Below are positions 8,359-16,691 of a stretch of 64,000 bases of DNA, in pieces. How positions within the stretch are numbered: position 1 is the first letter of the stretch; every line of letters starts with the position of its first letter. The position numbers and the translations under genes are program-made. The notes below the pieces were generated by a model. It did no database searches and was not told the DNA's origin. It saw only the letters and a list, made by a program, of their open reading frames with translations. This stretch comes from Neotabrizicola shimadae (GTDB taxonomy: Bacteria > Pseudomonadota > Alphaproteobacteria > Rhodobacterales > Rhodobacteraceae): assembly GCF_019623905.1 (NCBI RefSeq), contig NZ_CP069370.1:1922001-1986000 (forward strand), in the 5' to 3' direction.

Positions 8359-10422
8359 ATGGCCCGCAACCCCCGTTATGACGTGCTGTTCGAGCCGGTC
8401 CGCATCGGGCCGAAGCTGGCGAAGAACCGGTTCTTCCAGGTGCCTCATGCGAGCGGGATGACGAATGCCAATCCGCGGGTGCGGGCGGCCTTCCGGGGGA
8501 TGAAGGCGGAAGGCGGCTGGGGCGTGGTGTCCACCGGCGCTTGTTCGGTGGACCCGTCCTCGGACGACAGCCCCTTTCCGAATGCGACGCTGTGGGACGA
8601 GGCAGATATTCGCGCCCATGCGCTGATGTGCGATGCGGTCCATGACCATGGCGCGCTGGCGGCGGTGGAGCTGTGGCATGGCGGTGCAGCGGCGGTGAAC
8701 CGGACGACGCGGGCCGCGCCCCTGTCGCCATCGGGCGTGCCGTGGATGGCAACGCATGTGGGGTTCATGTCCTCGGCCCGGCCGAAGGTCATGGATGCGG
8801 GGGATATCCGCGACCTCATCCGCTGGCACGCAGAGGCGGCGGTGCGGGCCGAGCAGGCGGGGTTCGACATCCTGTATGTCTATGCCGGCATGGGCTATCT
8901 GCCCTATCAGTTCCTGATGTCGGACTATAACCACCGCACCGATGCCTATGGCGGATCGGTGCGCAACCGGGTGCGGCTGGTCGAAGAGCTGATCGACGCG
9001 GTGCGCGAGGCGACTCATGGCCGTTGTGCGGTGGCGCTGCGCATGTCGATGCAGGAACTGCGCGGGCGGCCGTCGGAGGTGGCCGAAAGCGAGGGGCACG
9101 AGGTGGTGGGGTATCTGAAGGATGCGCCCGACCTCTTTGACGTGAAGATGGACTATTCGGCGACCGATTGCGCGGCGAGCCGGTACACGGCGGAAGGCAG
9201 CCATGCGCCCTTCGTGGATTTCATGAAATCTGTGACGGACAAGCCTGTGGTGGGCGTGGGCCGCTTCACCTCGCCCGACACGATGGTGTCGATGATCCGC
9301 AAGGGTGTGCTGGATTTCATCGGGGGCGCGCGGCCGTCGATTGCCGACCCGTTCCTGCCCACCAAGATTTCCGAGGGGCGGGAAGAGGACATCCGTGAGT
9401 GCATCGGCTGCAACATGTGCATTTCTTCGTGGCATGACGGGGTCTTCGTGCGCTGCACGCAGAACCCCACGGCGGGCGAAGAATGGCGGCGCGGCTGGCA
9501 TCCGGAGATCGTCAAGCGCGACGCCGAGGGCGAGGCGCTGGTGGTCGGCGGCGGGCCGGCGGGGCTGGAGGCGGCGCTGACCCTGGCGCGGCGGGGATTC
9601 CGCGTCTCGGTCGCCGAGGCGAAGCGCGAGTTCGGCGGGCGGCTTCTGTGGGAGACGGCGCTGCCGGGGCTGCGGCAGTGGTACCGGGTGGCGGATTACC
9701 GGCTGGGGCAACTGCGCAAGATGCCCAATGTCTCGCTGTTCGCCGAAAGCCCTTTGACGGCGGCCGAGGTGAAGGAGTTCGGCGCGGATCATGTGGTGGT
9801 GGCGACGGGGGCGCGCTGGCTGACCGATCTGTGCGGACCGAACGAGTTGCCGCATGGCTGGGCGGGGGGGCCGCGGGTCTATTCGCCCGATGACCTGGCG
9901 GCGGGTGTGGTGCCCGAGGGGCCGGTGGCCGTGTTCGACTTTGACAACTATTACCTGGGCACGGCCATCGCCGAAGCGCTGGCCGACCGGGGGCTGGCGG
10001 TGAGCTATGTCACCACGGCGGGCGCGGCCTCGGCCTGGGGGTTCATGACCAACGAGCAGCCGCTGGTGCACCAGAGCTTTGCGAAGAAGGGCATCGCGCA
10101 GCATCCGCTGCAGATCGTGGCCGGCTTCGATGGCGAGGTCGTCACGCTGGCGCAGATCATGTCCGGCGCGCCCTCCGAGATTGCCGCACGGTCGCTGGTG
10201 GTGGTGGGGACACGGGCCGGGGGATCGGCGCTGTATGAGGAGCTGGTGGCCGCGCGCGGCGGCAACGGATCGGTCCACCTGACAGGGGATGCGCTGGCGC
10301 CGGGGGCCATCGTCCATGCGGTCTATCAGGGGCACAAGACGGCGCGGCTGGTGGGGGCCGGGCCGGACCGGCCGCGTCGGGATGCGGCGTTCCTGCCCGC
10401 CGATGTGGAGGCCCTGGCGTGA
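8359..10422 (+). CDS. Trimethylamine-dehydrogenase-like FMN/[4Fe-4S]/ADP flavoprotein
   Basis: 687-aa oxidoreductase with the layout of trimethylamine/dimethylamine dehydrogenase: an N-terminal FMN TIM barrel (KNRFFQVPH, GGWGVVST, ELWHGG, YGGSVRNR), a [4Fe-4S] site at Cys348, Cys351, Cys354 and Cys366, and a C-terminal nucleotide-binding part starting GGGPAGLEAA near residue 395. The cysteine that holds FMN covalently in trimethylamine dehydrogenase (VPHC) is Ala31 here, and the Tyr of that enzyme's aromatic substrate bowl is also replaced, so FMN should be non-covalent and the substrate different. Relatives demethylate N-methylproline or dimethylglycine. It overlaps the MttB-like gene by 4 bases. 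Start ATG 8359 has AAAGGA upstream. Confidence 0.85.
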   Translation: MARNPRYDVLFEPVRIGPKLAKNRFFQVPHASGMTNANPRVRAAFRGMKAEGGWGVVSTGACSVDPSSDDSPFPNATLWDEADIRAHALMCDAVHDHGALAAVELWHGGAAAVNRTTRAAPLSPSGVPWMATHVGFMSSARPKVMDAGDIRDLIRWHAEAAVRAEQAGFDILYVYAGMGYLPYQFLMSDYNHRTDAYGGSVRNRVRLVEELIDAVREATHGRCAVALRMSMQELRGRPSEVAESEGHEVVGYLKDAPDLFDVKMDYSATDCAASRYTAEGSHAPFVDFMKSVTDKPVVGVGRFTSPDTMVSMIRKGVLDFIGGARPSIADPFLPTKISEGREEDIRECIGCNMCISSWHDGVFVRCTQNPTAGEEWRRGWHPEIVKRDAEGEALVVGGGPAGLEAALTLARRGFRVSVAEAKREFGGRLLWETALPGLRQWYRVADYRLGQLRKMPNVSLFAESPLTAAEVKEFGADHVVVATGARWLTDLCGPNELPHGWAGGPRVYSPDDLAAGVVPEGPVAVFDFDNYYLGTAIAEALADRGLAVSYVTTAGAASAWGFMTNEQPLVHQSFAKKGIAQHPLQIVAGFDGEVVTLAQIMSGAPSEIAARSLVVVGTRAGGSALYEELVAARGGNGSVHLTGDALAPGAIVHAVYQGHKTARLVGAGPDRPRRDAAFLPADVEALA

Positions 10423-11927
10423 GCCGGCGTCCGAGGGCCGCGCGGGGCACCGGGCTGGCGCAGCGTCCATTCGGCCAGGTGGAGCGGGTCTATGCGCCTC
10501 TGTGCGTGATCTCGGACGATCAGGTGGCGGCGATCCATGGCGCGGCGCTGAAGGTGCTGGCGGAACAGGGGATGCGGGTGCTGCACGACCCGGCGCGCGC
10601 GCTGTTCCGGGCGGCGGGCGCCGAGGTGGACGAGCTGATCGTGCGCCTGGATCCGGGGCTGGTGGCCGAACGGCTGGCGACGGTGCCGAAGCGGTTCACG
10701 CTGGAGGCGCGGAATCCGGCGAAGTCGCTGAAGGTCGGCGGGGGGCATTGCATCTATGCCTCGGTCGGTGGGCCGGCCTATGTGATGGACCGGGCCAAGG
10801 GGCGGCGGGACGGGACTTTTTCCGAGATGGTGGATTTCCTGCGGCTGGTGCAGGCGCTGAACGTGATCCACCAGGAAGGCGGCTGCCCCTTCGAGCCCTT
10901 GGACCTGCCCGCCAACACCCGGCACCTGGACATCTATCACGCGCAGATCCGCTGTCTGGACAAGTCCTGGCAGACCCAGACCCTGGGGCTGGCCCGCACG
11001 ATGGACGGGATCGAGATGGCGGCGATCATGCTGGGGACCTCGCCTGAAAGGCTGCAAGACCGGCCGGTGCTTCTGGGCATCATCAACACCAATTCGCCCC
11101 TGCAGTTGGACGTGCCGATGGCCGAGGGGCTGATCTGCATGGCCGAACATGGCCAGGTAAACGTGATCACGCCCTTTACCCTGGCGGGGGCCATGGCGCC
11201 GGTGACGCTGGCCGGCGCGCTGGTCTTGCAGCATGCCGAGGCGATGGCCGGGATCGTGCTGACGCAGATCGTGCGGCCGGGCGTGCCGGTGATGTATGGG
11301 GGCTTCACCTCCAACGTGGACATGCGTTCGGGCTCGCCCGCCTTTGGCACGCCGGAATATGCCAAGGCGGCGCAGGCCACCGGGCAGTTGGCGCGGCACA
11401 TCGGCGTGCCGTTCCGCAGTTCAAACGTGACGGCAGCGAATGCGGTGGACGCTCAGGCTGCCTGGGAAAGCCAGATGGCGCTGTGGGGCGCCGTGACGGG
11501 CGGCGCGCATCTGATCGAGCACGCAGCGGGATGGATGCATGGCGGGCTGACGGCCAGTTTCGAGAAGCTGATCCTGGATGCCGAGATGCTGCAGATGATG
11601 GATGCATGGGCCGAGCCGATGGAGGTGACGCCCGAGGCGCTGGCGGTGGAGGCGATTGCCGAGGTCGGCCCCGGCGGGCATTTCTTTGGCGCCACGCAGA
11701 CGATGGGGCGCTATGAGACCGCCTTCCACCGGCCGATGGTGGCGAACTGGGACAATTATCCGAACTGGCTGGAAAAGGGCGGCGTGGCCGCCGAGGCGCG
11801 GGCCGAAGAGATCTGGCGCAACCTGCTGGCCGAAGCGGAGGACCCGGCTTTGGATCCGGCTGTGGACGAAGCGCTATCGGCCTATGTCTCGCGGCGCAAG
11901 GCCGAGGGCGGCGCGCCGATGAATTAG
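10419..11927 (+). CDS. MttB-family (trimethylamine methyltransferase-like) protein, non-pyrrolysine
   Basis: 502-aa protein of the MttB superfamily, whose members move a methyl group from a quaternary or tertiary amine to a corrinoid protein. Seen: SDDQVAAIHGAALKVLAEQGM at the N terminus, the GGPAYVMD segment and the VMYGGFTSNVD barrel strand. There is no in-frame TAG, so this is a member lacking pyrrolysine, like the glycine betaine and other quaternary amine methyltransferases. GTG start overlaps the flavoprotein stop (GTGA), showing tight coupling. No corrinoid protein or corrinoid activase gene lies nearby. Inferred role: catabolism of an N-methylated osmolyte together with the flavoprotein. 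Confidence 0.82.
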   Translation: MSRRPRAARGTGLAQRPFGQVERVYAPLCVISDDQVAAIHGAALKVLAEQGMRVLHDPARALFRAAGAEVDELIVRLDPGLVAERLATVPKRFTLEARNPAKSLKVGGGHCIYASVGGPAYVMDRAKGRRDGTFSEMVDFLRLVQALNVIHQEGGCPFEPLDLPANTRHLDIYHAQIRCLDKSWQTQTLGLARTMDGIEMAAIMLGTSPERLQDRPVLLGIINTNSPLQLDVPMAEGLICMAEHGQVNVITPFTLAGAMAPVTLAGALVLQHAEAMAGIVLTQIVRPGVPVMYGGFTSNVDMRSGSPAFGTPEYAKAAQATGQLARHIGVPFRSSNVTAANAVDAQAAWESQMALWGAVTGGAHLIEHAAGWMHGGLTASFEKLILDAEMLQMMDAWAEPMEVTPEALAVEAIAEVGPGGHFFGATQTMGRYETAFHRPMVANWDNYPNWLEKGGVAAEARAEEIWRNLLAEAEDPALDPAVDEALSAYVSRRKAEGGAPMN

Positions 11928-12340
11928 CTGCCCTTCATCTGGTGGAAGCGTTCCCAGAGCATCAGATATTCGACAGGGACGTCGCGGATGGACAGAAGGC
12001 CGATCGGGGTTTCGCCGTCCATCACCGGCAGATGGCGGAATCCGCCCTGTTCCAGCGCGGCGATGGCATCGGCCAGGCCCTGGTCGGCCTGCACTGTGGC
12101 CGGATCGCCGGTCATGATGGCGCTGACCGGAGTCTCCACCGGATCATAGCCGGCCAGCACGCAGCGACGCACCACATCACGCTCGGACAGGATGCCAACC
12201 AGGGACGGCCCCTCGAGCACCAGGAGCGCGCCGATGTCGAAGGCGTCCATAAGCTCGCAGGCATCGCGCACGCCAACGTCAGCCTGAACGGCGGGTATTT
12301 CCCGCGCGGCCACCACATCCCGAACCGATTTCACGAACAT
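11924..12340 (-). CDS. Two-CBS-domain protein
   Basis: 138-aa protein made of a pair of CBS motifs (about residues 8-65 and 75-130), which bind adenine nucleotides or S-adenosyl ligands as an energy sensor. Typical elements are IGALLVLEGPSLVGILSERDV and FRHLPVMDGETPIGLLSIRDV. No enzyme domain is attached. The ATG has a GGAGAG box upstream. Its 3' end overlaps the convergent MttB-like gene by 4 bases. Target unknown. Confidence 0.85.
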   Translation of the reverse strand: MFVKSVRDVVAAREIPAVQADVGVRDACELMDAFDIGALLVLEGPSLVGILSERDVVRRCVLAGYDPVETPVSAIMTGDPATVQADQGLADAIAALEQGGFRHLPVMDGETPIGLLSIRDVPVEYLMLWERFHQMKGS

Positions 12341-12399
12341 GCTGCTCTCCCCTGCCCCATCATGACATGTCGCAACGCATCATGCGCCGCGACGCTTTG

Positions 12400-13314
12400 T
12401 CAGTACTTCTTCGGAACATAAAGCTCGGGCGGCAGGACTGCACGTTCGTAGTCGGGGTTGAACACCCGGTCGGGCAGCGTGATGTCCTCATGAGGGACGG
12501 CCTCGTAAGGGATCAGGCCGAGCAGATGGTCGATGCAGTTCAGGCGCGCGCGCTTCTTGTCGGTGCCTTCCACGATGTACCAGGGCGCCTCGGGGATGTT
12601 CGTGCGGGCGAACATCTCTTCCTTGGCCTTGGTGTACTGTTCCCACCGCACGCGGGATTGCAGGTCCATGGGCGAGAGCTTCCACTGCTTCATCGGGTCG
12701 TGGATGCGCATGAGGAAGCGGAACTGCTGTTCCTCGTCGGTGATGGAGAACCAGTATTTCACCACGCGGATGCCCGAGCGCACCAGCATCCGTTCAAACT
12801 CTGGCACGTCGCGGAAAAACTCCTCGACCTGGTCTTCGGAAGCGAAGCCCATCACCCGTTCGACCCCGGCGCGGTTGTACCAGCTGCGGTCGAACAGCAC
12901 GATTTCGCCGCCCGCCGGCAGATGGGGAACGTAGCGCTGGAAGTACCATTGGGTCTTTTCACGGTCAGACGGCGCGGGAAGCGCCACGGTGCGTACGACG
13001 CGGGGGTTCAGGCGTTGGGTGATACGCTTGATCACGCCGCCCTTGCCGGCGCTGTCGCGGCCTTCGAAGATGACCACGACCTTCTGCTTGTGATACTGCA
13101 CCCAGTCCTGAAGCTTGATGAGTTCGGACTGGAGCCGCAGCAACGACTGGAAATAGACGCGGCGGTCGATCTGGTCGGGGTGCTTGTCCTTGTAGATGCG
13201 GGCGATCTGCTGGGAGAGGGCTGCATCCTCGAGTTCGAGTTCGACCTCTTCATCAAAGGAATCGAGAAGTTCGGCTTCCAGCCAGTCGCGGCCAGCAAGA
13301 TCGTCTTGTGTCAT
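12400..13314 (-). CDS. ppk2: Polyphosphate kinase 2
   Basis: 304-aa PPK2 family enzyme, transferring phosphate between polyphosphate and (d)NDP/NTP. The Walker A motif EGRDSAGKGG has Lys91, the Walker B-like strand is LFDRSWYNRAG with Asp142, and a lid Arg-rich segment follows. The length matches one-domain PPK2 proteins that run mainly toward NTP synthesis; nucleotide preference cannot be read from the sequence. Start at 13314 is supported by GGAGG eight bases upstream; 11 further in-frame codons upstream are unlikely to be used. Monocistronic by appearance. Confidence 0.9.
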   Translation of the reverse strand: MTQDDLAGRDWLEAELLDSFDEEVELELEDAALSQQIARIYKDKHPDQIDRRVYFQSLLRLQSELIKLQDWVQYHKQKVVVIFEGRDSAGKGGVIKRITQRLNPRVVRTVALPAPSDREKTQWYFQRYVPHLPAGGEIVLFDRSWYNRAGVERVMGFASEDQVEEFFRDVPEFERMLVRSGIRVVKYWFSITDEEQQFRFLMRIHDPMKQWKLSPMDLQSRVRWEQYTKAKEEMFARTNIPEAPWYIVEGTDKKRARLNCIDHLLGLIPYEAVPHEDITLPDRVFNPDYERAVLPPELYVPKKY

Positions 13315-13434
13315 GGTCTGCCTCCGGGGGTCAGCGCCACTGACCACGACAGTATGACAGCGGCATGACAGGTGCGTGCCGATGTGACGAAGGGCGGGCC
13401 GCTGGCCCGCCCTTCACGCGGCACGATCGGCAGA

Positions 13435-13641
13435 TCAGCAGTAGTACACGCCCACGGCGCAGCGGCGCGTGGTGCGGCGCGCGACACCTGCGACCGACAC
13501 CGGGGTCAGCGGCCGACCGACGATGGCCTCGGCCGGGGTGGCGAGGCGGGGCGCGCCGGTCAGCCAGATGCCTTCGCCCATTTCCAGCACGAGGCTGGTG
13601 GCGAAGAGCGCGACGGTCAAGATGGAGAGGCGGCGCATCAT
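13435..13641 (-). CDS. Small exported protein with an RRTTRR tail motif
   Basis: 68-aa protein with an N-terminal hydrophobic leader (LSILTVALFATSLVLEM). The C-terminal part is VSVAGVARRTTRRCAVGVYYC: a short basic RRTTRR motif followed by two cysteines. I do not know a named function. AGGGGAA lies before the ATG, inside the end of the DUF2092 gene, and only one base separates the two genes, so it is translated from the same message. Likely periplasmic or membrane anchored. Confidence 0.6.
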   Translation of the reverse strand: MMRRLSILTVALFATSLVLEMGEGIWLTGAPRLATPAEAIVGRPLTPVSVAGVARRTTRRCAVGVYYC

Positions 13642-13642
13642 C

Positions 13643-14419
13643 TCAGTTCCCCTTCACGACATAGATGCCGGCGATTTCATCGACCCCGGCGAGTTCCTTG
13701 ATCTCCACCTTGGTGGCGCCTTCGGAGGGCTTGAAGGCAAAATCGGCCTTGGCCGAGCCCTTGCCCCAATTCGACACGGTGAGCGTGTAATCGGGCATCC
13801 CGTCCACCTTGCGGCTGGTGACCTGGTAGCGGCAGGGATAGGGATCGACACCCTGCGCAACCCAGAGCTGCCAATCGAGGTCGTCGGCGCGGAAGGCGAT
13901 GTGATCGCATTCGGTGCCGGCGATCACGCCGCTGCCCAGGTCCTTGATGTCTTTCGCCTGCGCGAAGATCTGGCTGGCGACGTCGGCATCCAGCAGATCG
14001 GCTGCCGGCAGGACCAGGCCGAGATCGGTGCGCAGCTTCTCGACAAGCTGCTCGACCGAGCCGGGGGCGTCGAACACGGCGTAGTTCTTGGTGGTCAGGT
14101 TTTCCACCGTGAAGGCCTTGCCGTCAAAGACGCCGGCCACCTGGGCGAAGCCGCCGGAGCGGCTGACGTGCAGCTTGTCGGGACGCTCCATCGCGAGGCT
14201 GCCCGACGAGGTGACCGAAAGCTTCTGTGCGTCGGTGGTGATGACCTCGACCGTGGATTCATAGTCGAAGGACAGGGTCGTTTGCGAGCCGAGGTATTCC
14301 GACATCGCGGTGATGATGTCCTTGGCCTCGGTCTCGCCGGCGAGGGCCGGCAGGCCGGCGCAGGCCAGGCCGAAAGCCAGGGCCGCGCAGGTGGTGCGCA
14401 GGGAAGTGGTGGAGACCAT
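13643..14419 (-). CDS. DUF2092 family periplasmic protein
   Basis: 258-aa protein with a signal peptide ending GLPALAGE. The body matches the DUF2092 pattern: LSFDYESTVEVITTDAQKL, ERPDKLHV, GKAFTVENL, a CDHIAFR segment and ELAGV near the end. The fold is expected to resemble the LolA/LppX lipid-binding half-barrel, so a lipid or lipoprotein carrier role is possible but unproven. It sits between the outer-membrane barrel gene (22 bases upstream) and the 68-aa exported protein, forming a three-gene envelope operon. Confidence 0.78.
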   Translation of the reverse strand: MVSTTSLRTTCAALAFGLACAGLPALAGETEAKDIITAMSEYLGSQTTLSFDYESTVEVITTDAQKLSVTSSGSLAMERPDKLHVSRSGGFAQVAGVFDGKAFTVENLTTKNYAVFDAPGSVEQLVEKLRTDLGLVLPAADLLDADVASQIFAQAKDIKDLGSGVIAGTECDHIAFRADDLDWQLWVAQGVDPYPCRYQVTSRKVDGMPDYTLTVSNWGKGSAKADFAFKPSEGATKVEIKELAGVDEIAGIYVVKGN

Positions 14420-14441
14420 GCTCTTTTCCTTCACGGAGGGG

Positions 14442-15185
14442 TCAGAATGTGTACGAGATGCCCACGAGGGCGCCGCTGAGATCAAGGTCGAGATCTGTCG
14501 AGCCCGCCGTGTCGCCGGACACGTTCATGTAGCGCCAGCCGAACTGGGCGGACCAGTTCTCGTCGATCTGGTAGCCGAGCCCGGCATAGAACTGCCAGGT
14601 CGAACTGTTGTCCGTGCCGGCGCCGATGTCGGCAAAACCGTTGAAGAACCAGCGGTCGCTGATCGGCGCCTCGACCCGGGCGGCCAGCAGGGCATCGGTG
14701 AAATTGCTGGAGGTCGAGATGCTGCGGCCAGCCAGCGCACCGGGGGTGAGCGTCGATGTCACGTCGATGTTGAAGTTGCGGAACCCGACGCCGGCATCGA
14801 ACTTTACAGGAGAATCTGTGGTCAGCCGATACAGCATGTAGCCGGACAATGCGCCCACCGTTGGATTCACCTTCGCCTCCGTGAAGAGCTTGCCGAAGGG
14901 CGTTTTCTCGGATGCGGTGAGGTCGGCATAGATATAGTCGAGCACGAAACCAAGCCGGTCGTTCTGCGCGGCGAAGGTCCCCATGAAGGCCATGTCGAGG
15001 CTGGAGATCACATCGCCAGAGCCTTGGCTTGCATTGATATCGCCGAACTCGGTGCCGACAGTTGCGTCAAGGCTGGGAAGCCAGGCGTAGATCGTGGCCT
15101 TGTACGCCCAATCCTGAGCCTGGGCGCTGGACGCGGAAACTCCGGCGGTAAGCGCGATGGCGGCTGCGGCGAGACCGCGGGTCAT
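14442..15185 (-). CDS. Outer membrane beta-barrel protein
   Basis: 247-aa protein with signal peptide (cleavage after SAQA), alternating amphipathic strands and a terminal aromatic Phe (ISYTF), the recognition signal for the outer membrane assembly machine. Near 8-10 strands are plausible. ATG at 15185 is preferred because AAGGAG lies eight bases before it; a GTG three codons upstream abuts the ribosome site. First gene of the operon with DUF2092 and the 68-aa protein. No pore or enzyme motif is recognised. Confidence 0.75.
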   Translation of the reverse strand: MTRGLAAAAIALTAGVSASSAQAQDWAYKATIYAWLPSLDATVGTEFGDINASQGSGDVISSLDMAFMGTFAAQNDRLGFVLDYIYADLTASEKTPFGKLFTEAKVNPTVGALSGYMLYRLTTDSPVKFDAGVGFRNFNIDVTSTLTPGALAGRSISTSSNFTDALLAARVEAPISDRWFFNGFADIGAGTDNSSTWQFYAGLGYQIDENWSAQFGWRYMNVSGDTAGSTDLDLDLSGALVGISYTF

Positions 15186-15272
15186 GAGATGCACTCCTTT
15201 CGAGTCTGAGCCTTCATTAGATCATCTCACTGCGCGAGTTTGACCGATAGTGCCAAGTCGTGCGATCGCAGA

Positions 15273-16325
15273 TCACGCGGGACGGTCGGTCCGTCCCTGG
15301 TCGCGCAGCTTCTTCGGGGCCTTTCCGGTCCAGCGCCGCACGGCCCGCGTCAGGCTGGACTGGCGGGCGTAGCCAAGATGGGCGGCCACCTCGCCAAAGA
15401 GAATGTCGTTGTTGCCAAGCGAGCGCTGCAGGAGGCGCTGGCGCTCTTCCTCGACCAGGGCCGAATAGGTCTGGCCCTCATCGGACAGGCGGCGCTGGTA
15501 GCTGCGCACGGACATGCCGGCGAAATGCGCCATGCGTTCGACCGTGGGCGCACCGGAGCGCAGCATCGAGCGCACCAGGATGCGCGTGCTTTCGACCATG
15601 CCGATGTCGTGCAGGCGCGGGCCGTCCTGGGCGGGGCTGGAAGGCGGGGGCGCATTTACGCGGACAAGTGGGCTGTCAAGCGCAGCGTCCGTGAATTGTA
15701 CGGAAAGAGGCGGCTTTGTCGCGGCGCAGATCTCGCAATCGAACCACTTGGCGAGATGGGCGATTCCATGATCGGGATGGGGCAGGATATCGATCCGGTC
15801 GAACATGCGCCCGCGCAGCTTCAGAAATCCGCGCAGCGAACCGATCATTGCGGCCGTAAAGCTTTCTGCGACATGAATGACCTGGGCCGGCATCGGGATA
15901 TTGAAGCCGTGCTGGAGAACCAGACCGCCGGGCGTCGGCAAGACGGAGTAGAAGGCGTTGCTGGTATTATGGGGCTGCGCCGCCGCGACCCGATTGATGG
16001 CATCGCGCAGCGACCGGCCCGTCATGGCCGCCCGTCCGATGAGGCCGATTTCAAGAAGGCTGGTTTCCTTGACGACACGGCAGCCGATATCCGGTCCCTC
16101 TTCGCGCTGAAGGCGGTCAAGCAGGTCCACCATGGCGTAATGCGGGATAAGCAGATTGGGCTCTTCCATCCACACGTGAGGCAGGCCGACATCGTTCAGC
16201 ATGGGTTCAATGGGGCGCCGGTTTTCGGCCGCCCACTTCACGAACGGATGAATCGCTGCCGCGCGGATAAGGGGGATGGATCTGGCCAATAAAACCTCGA
16301 ACCGCCCCGGAGGGCCGTGGGTCAC
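15273..16325 (-). CDS. AraC family transcriptional regulator
   Basis: 350-aa regulator. The N-terminal two thirds resemble the arabinose_bd/OruR-type sensor domain (PHYAMVDLLDRLQ, GRAAMTGRSLRDAI); residues about 250-345 are the double helix-turn-helix AraC domain with FAGMSVRSYQRRL and LGYARQSSLTRAVRRWTGKAP. The GTG start at 16325 is uncertain; a TTG 12 codons in (gene position 16289) has GAGG before it. It is divergent from the arylsulfatase, which is its most obvious target, and lies head-to-start with the outer-membrane operon in the same direction. Confidence 0.85.
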   Translation of the reverse strand: MTHGPPGRFEVLLARSIPLIRAAAIHPFVKWAAENRRPIEPMLNDVGLPHVWMEEPNLLIPHYAMVDLLDRLQREEGPDIGCRVVKETSLLEIGLIGRAAMTGRSLRDAINRVAAAQPHNTSNAFYSVLPTPGGLVLQHGFNIPMPAQVIHVAESFTAAMIGSLRGFLKLRGRMFDRIDILPHPDHGIAHLAKWFDCEICAATKPPLSVQFTDAALDSPLVRVNAPPPSSPAQDGPRLHDIGMVESTRILVRSMLRSGAPTVERMAHFAGMSVRSYQRRLSDEGQTYSALVEEERQRLLQRSLGNNDILFGEVAAHLGYARQSSLTRAVRRWTGKAPKKLRDQGRTDRPA

Positions 16326-16691
16326 GCATTTATCGTTTCCCTACACGCTTGGGGCGTTCAATGGAAGCGACGAGGCGATCACGGAGACTGCACGTGGCCG
16401 TGTCAAGTGCGTGCGAAACGGTTGCTGCCATGCCTGCCCGACGACGTGAGGCGGGCTGTCTTCTGGCACGAAAAGAAAAGCGCATGACCGACAGTAACGC
16501 GACTGTTACCCCATGCGGACGATGGCGCCCGTGGACGCGCGCGCATCCTCAGAGGCGAGGATGGAGGAGGTCCGCCCGATGCGTCGGTGTCGGAAGCCGG
16601 TATCGCCGAGGGTACGGCCCCGAACAGGAGACGAGACAAGAGCGTGGTGACACCGGTGCTTTTGCCGGGCCACAGTGGGAGTTGGAGAGAC
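16326..16691. other. Intergenic region between araC-type gene and arylsulfatase
   Basis: 366 bases with no convincing gene; the long frames crossing it on the plus strand are shadows or in-frame extensions of the sulfatase. It must hold both divergent promoters. A GTAAC/GTTAC inverted repeat (16494-16509) is the only clear symmetry. Confidence 0.6.
16494..16509. promoter_or_regulatory. Inverted repeat GTAAC-N6-GTTAC, candidate operator
   Basis: Five-base arms with a 6-base spacer, about 185 bases before the sulfatase ATG and 170 before the regulator start. It could be a binding site for the adjacent regulator, though AraC proteins more often use direct repeats. Confidence 0.25.

Noticed and set aside
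8188..10470. 760-residue minus-strand frame opposite the flavoprotein
   Set aside because: His/Arg/Pro-rich shadow of a well-supported gene with conserved cofactor motifs.
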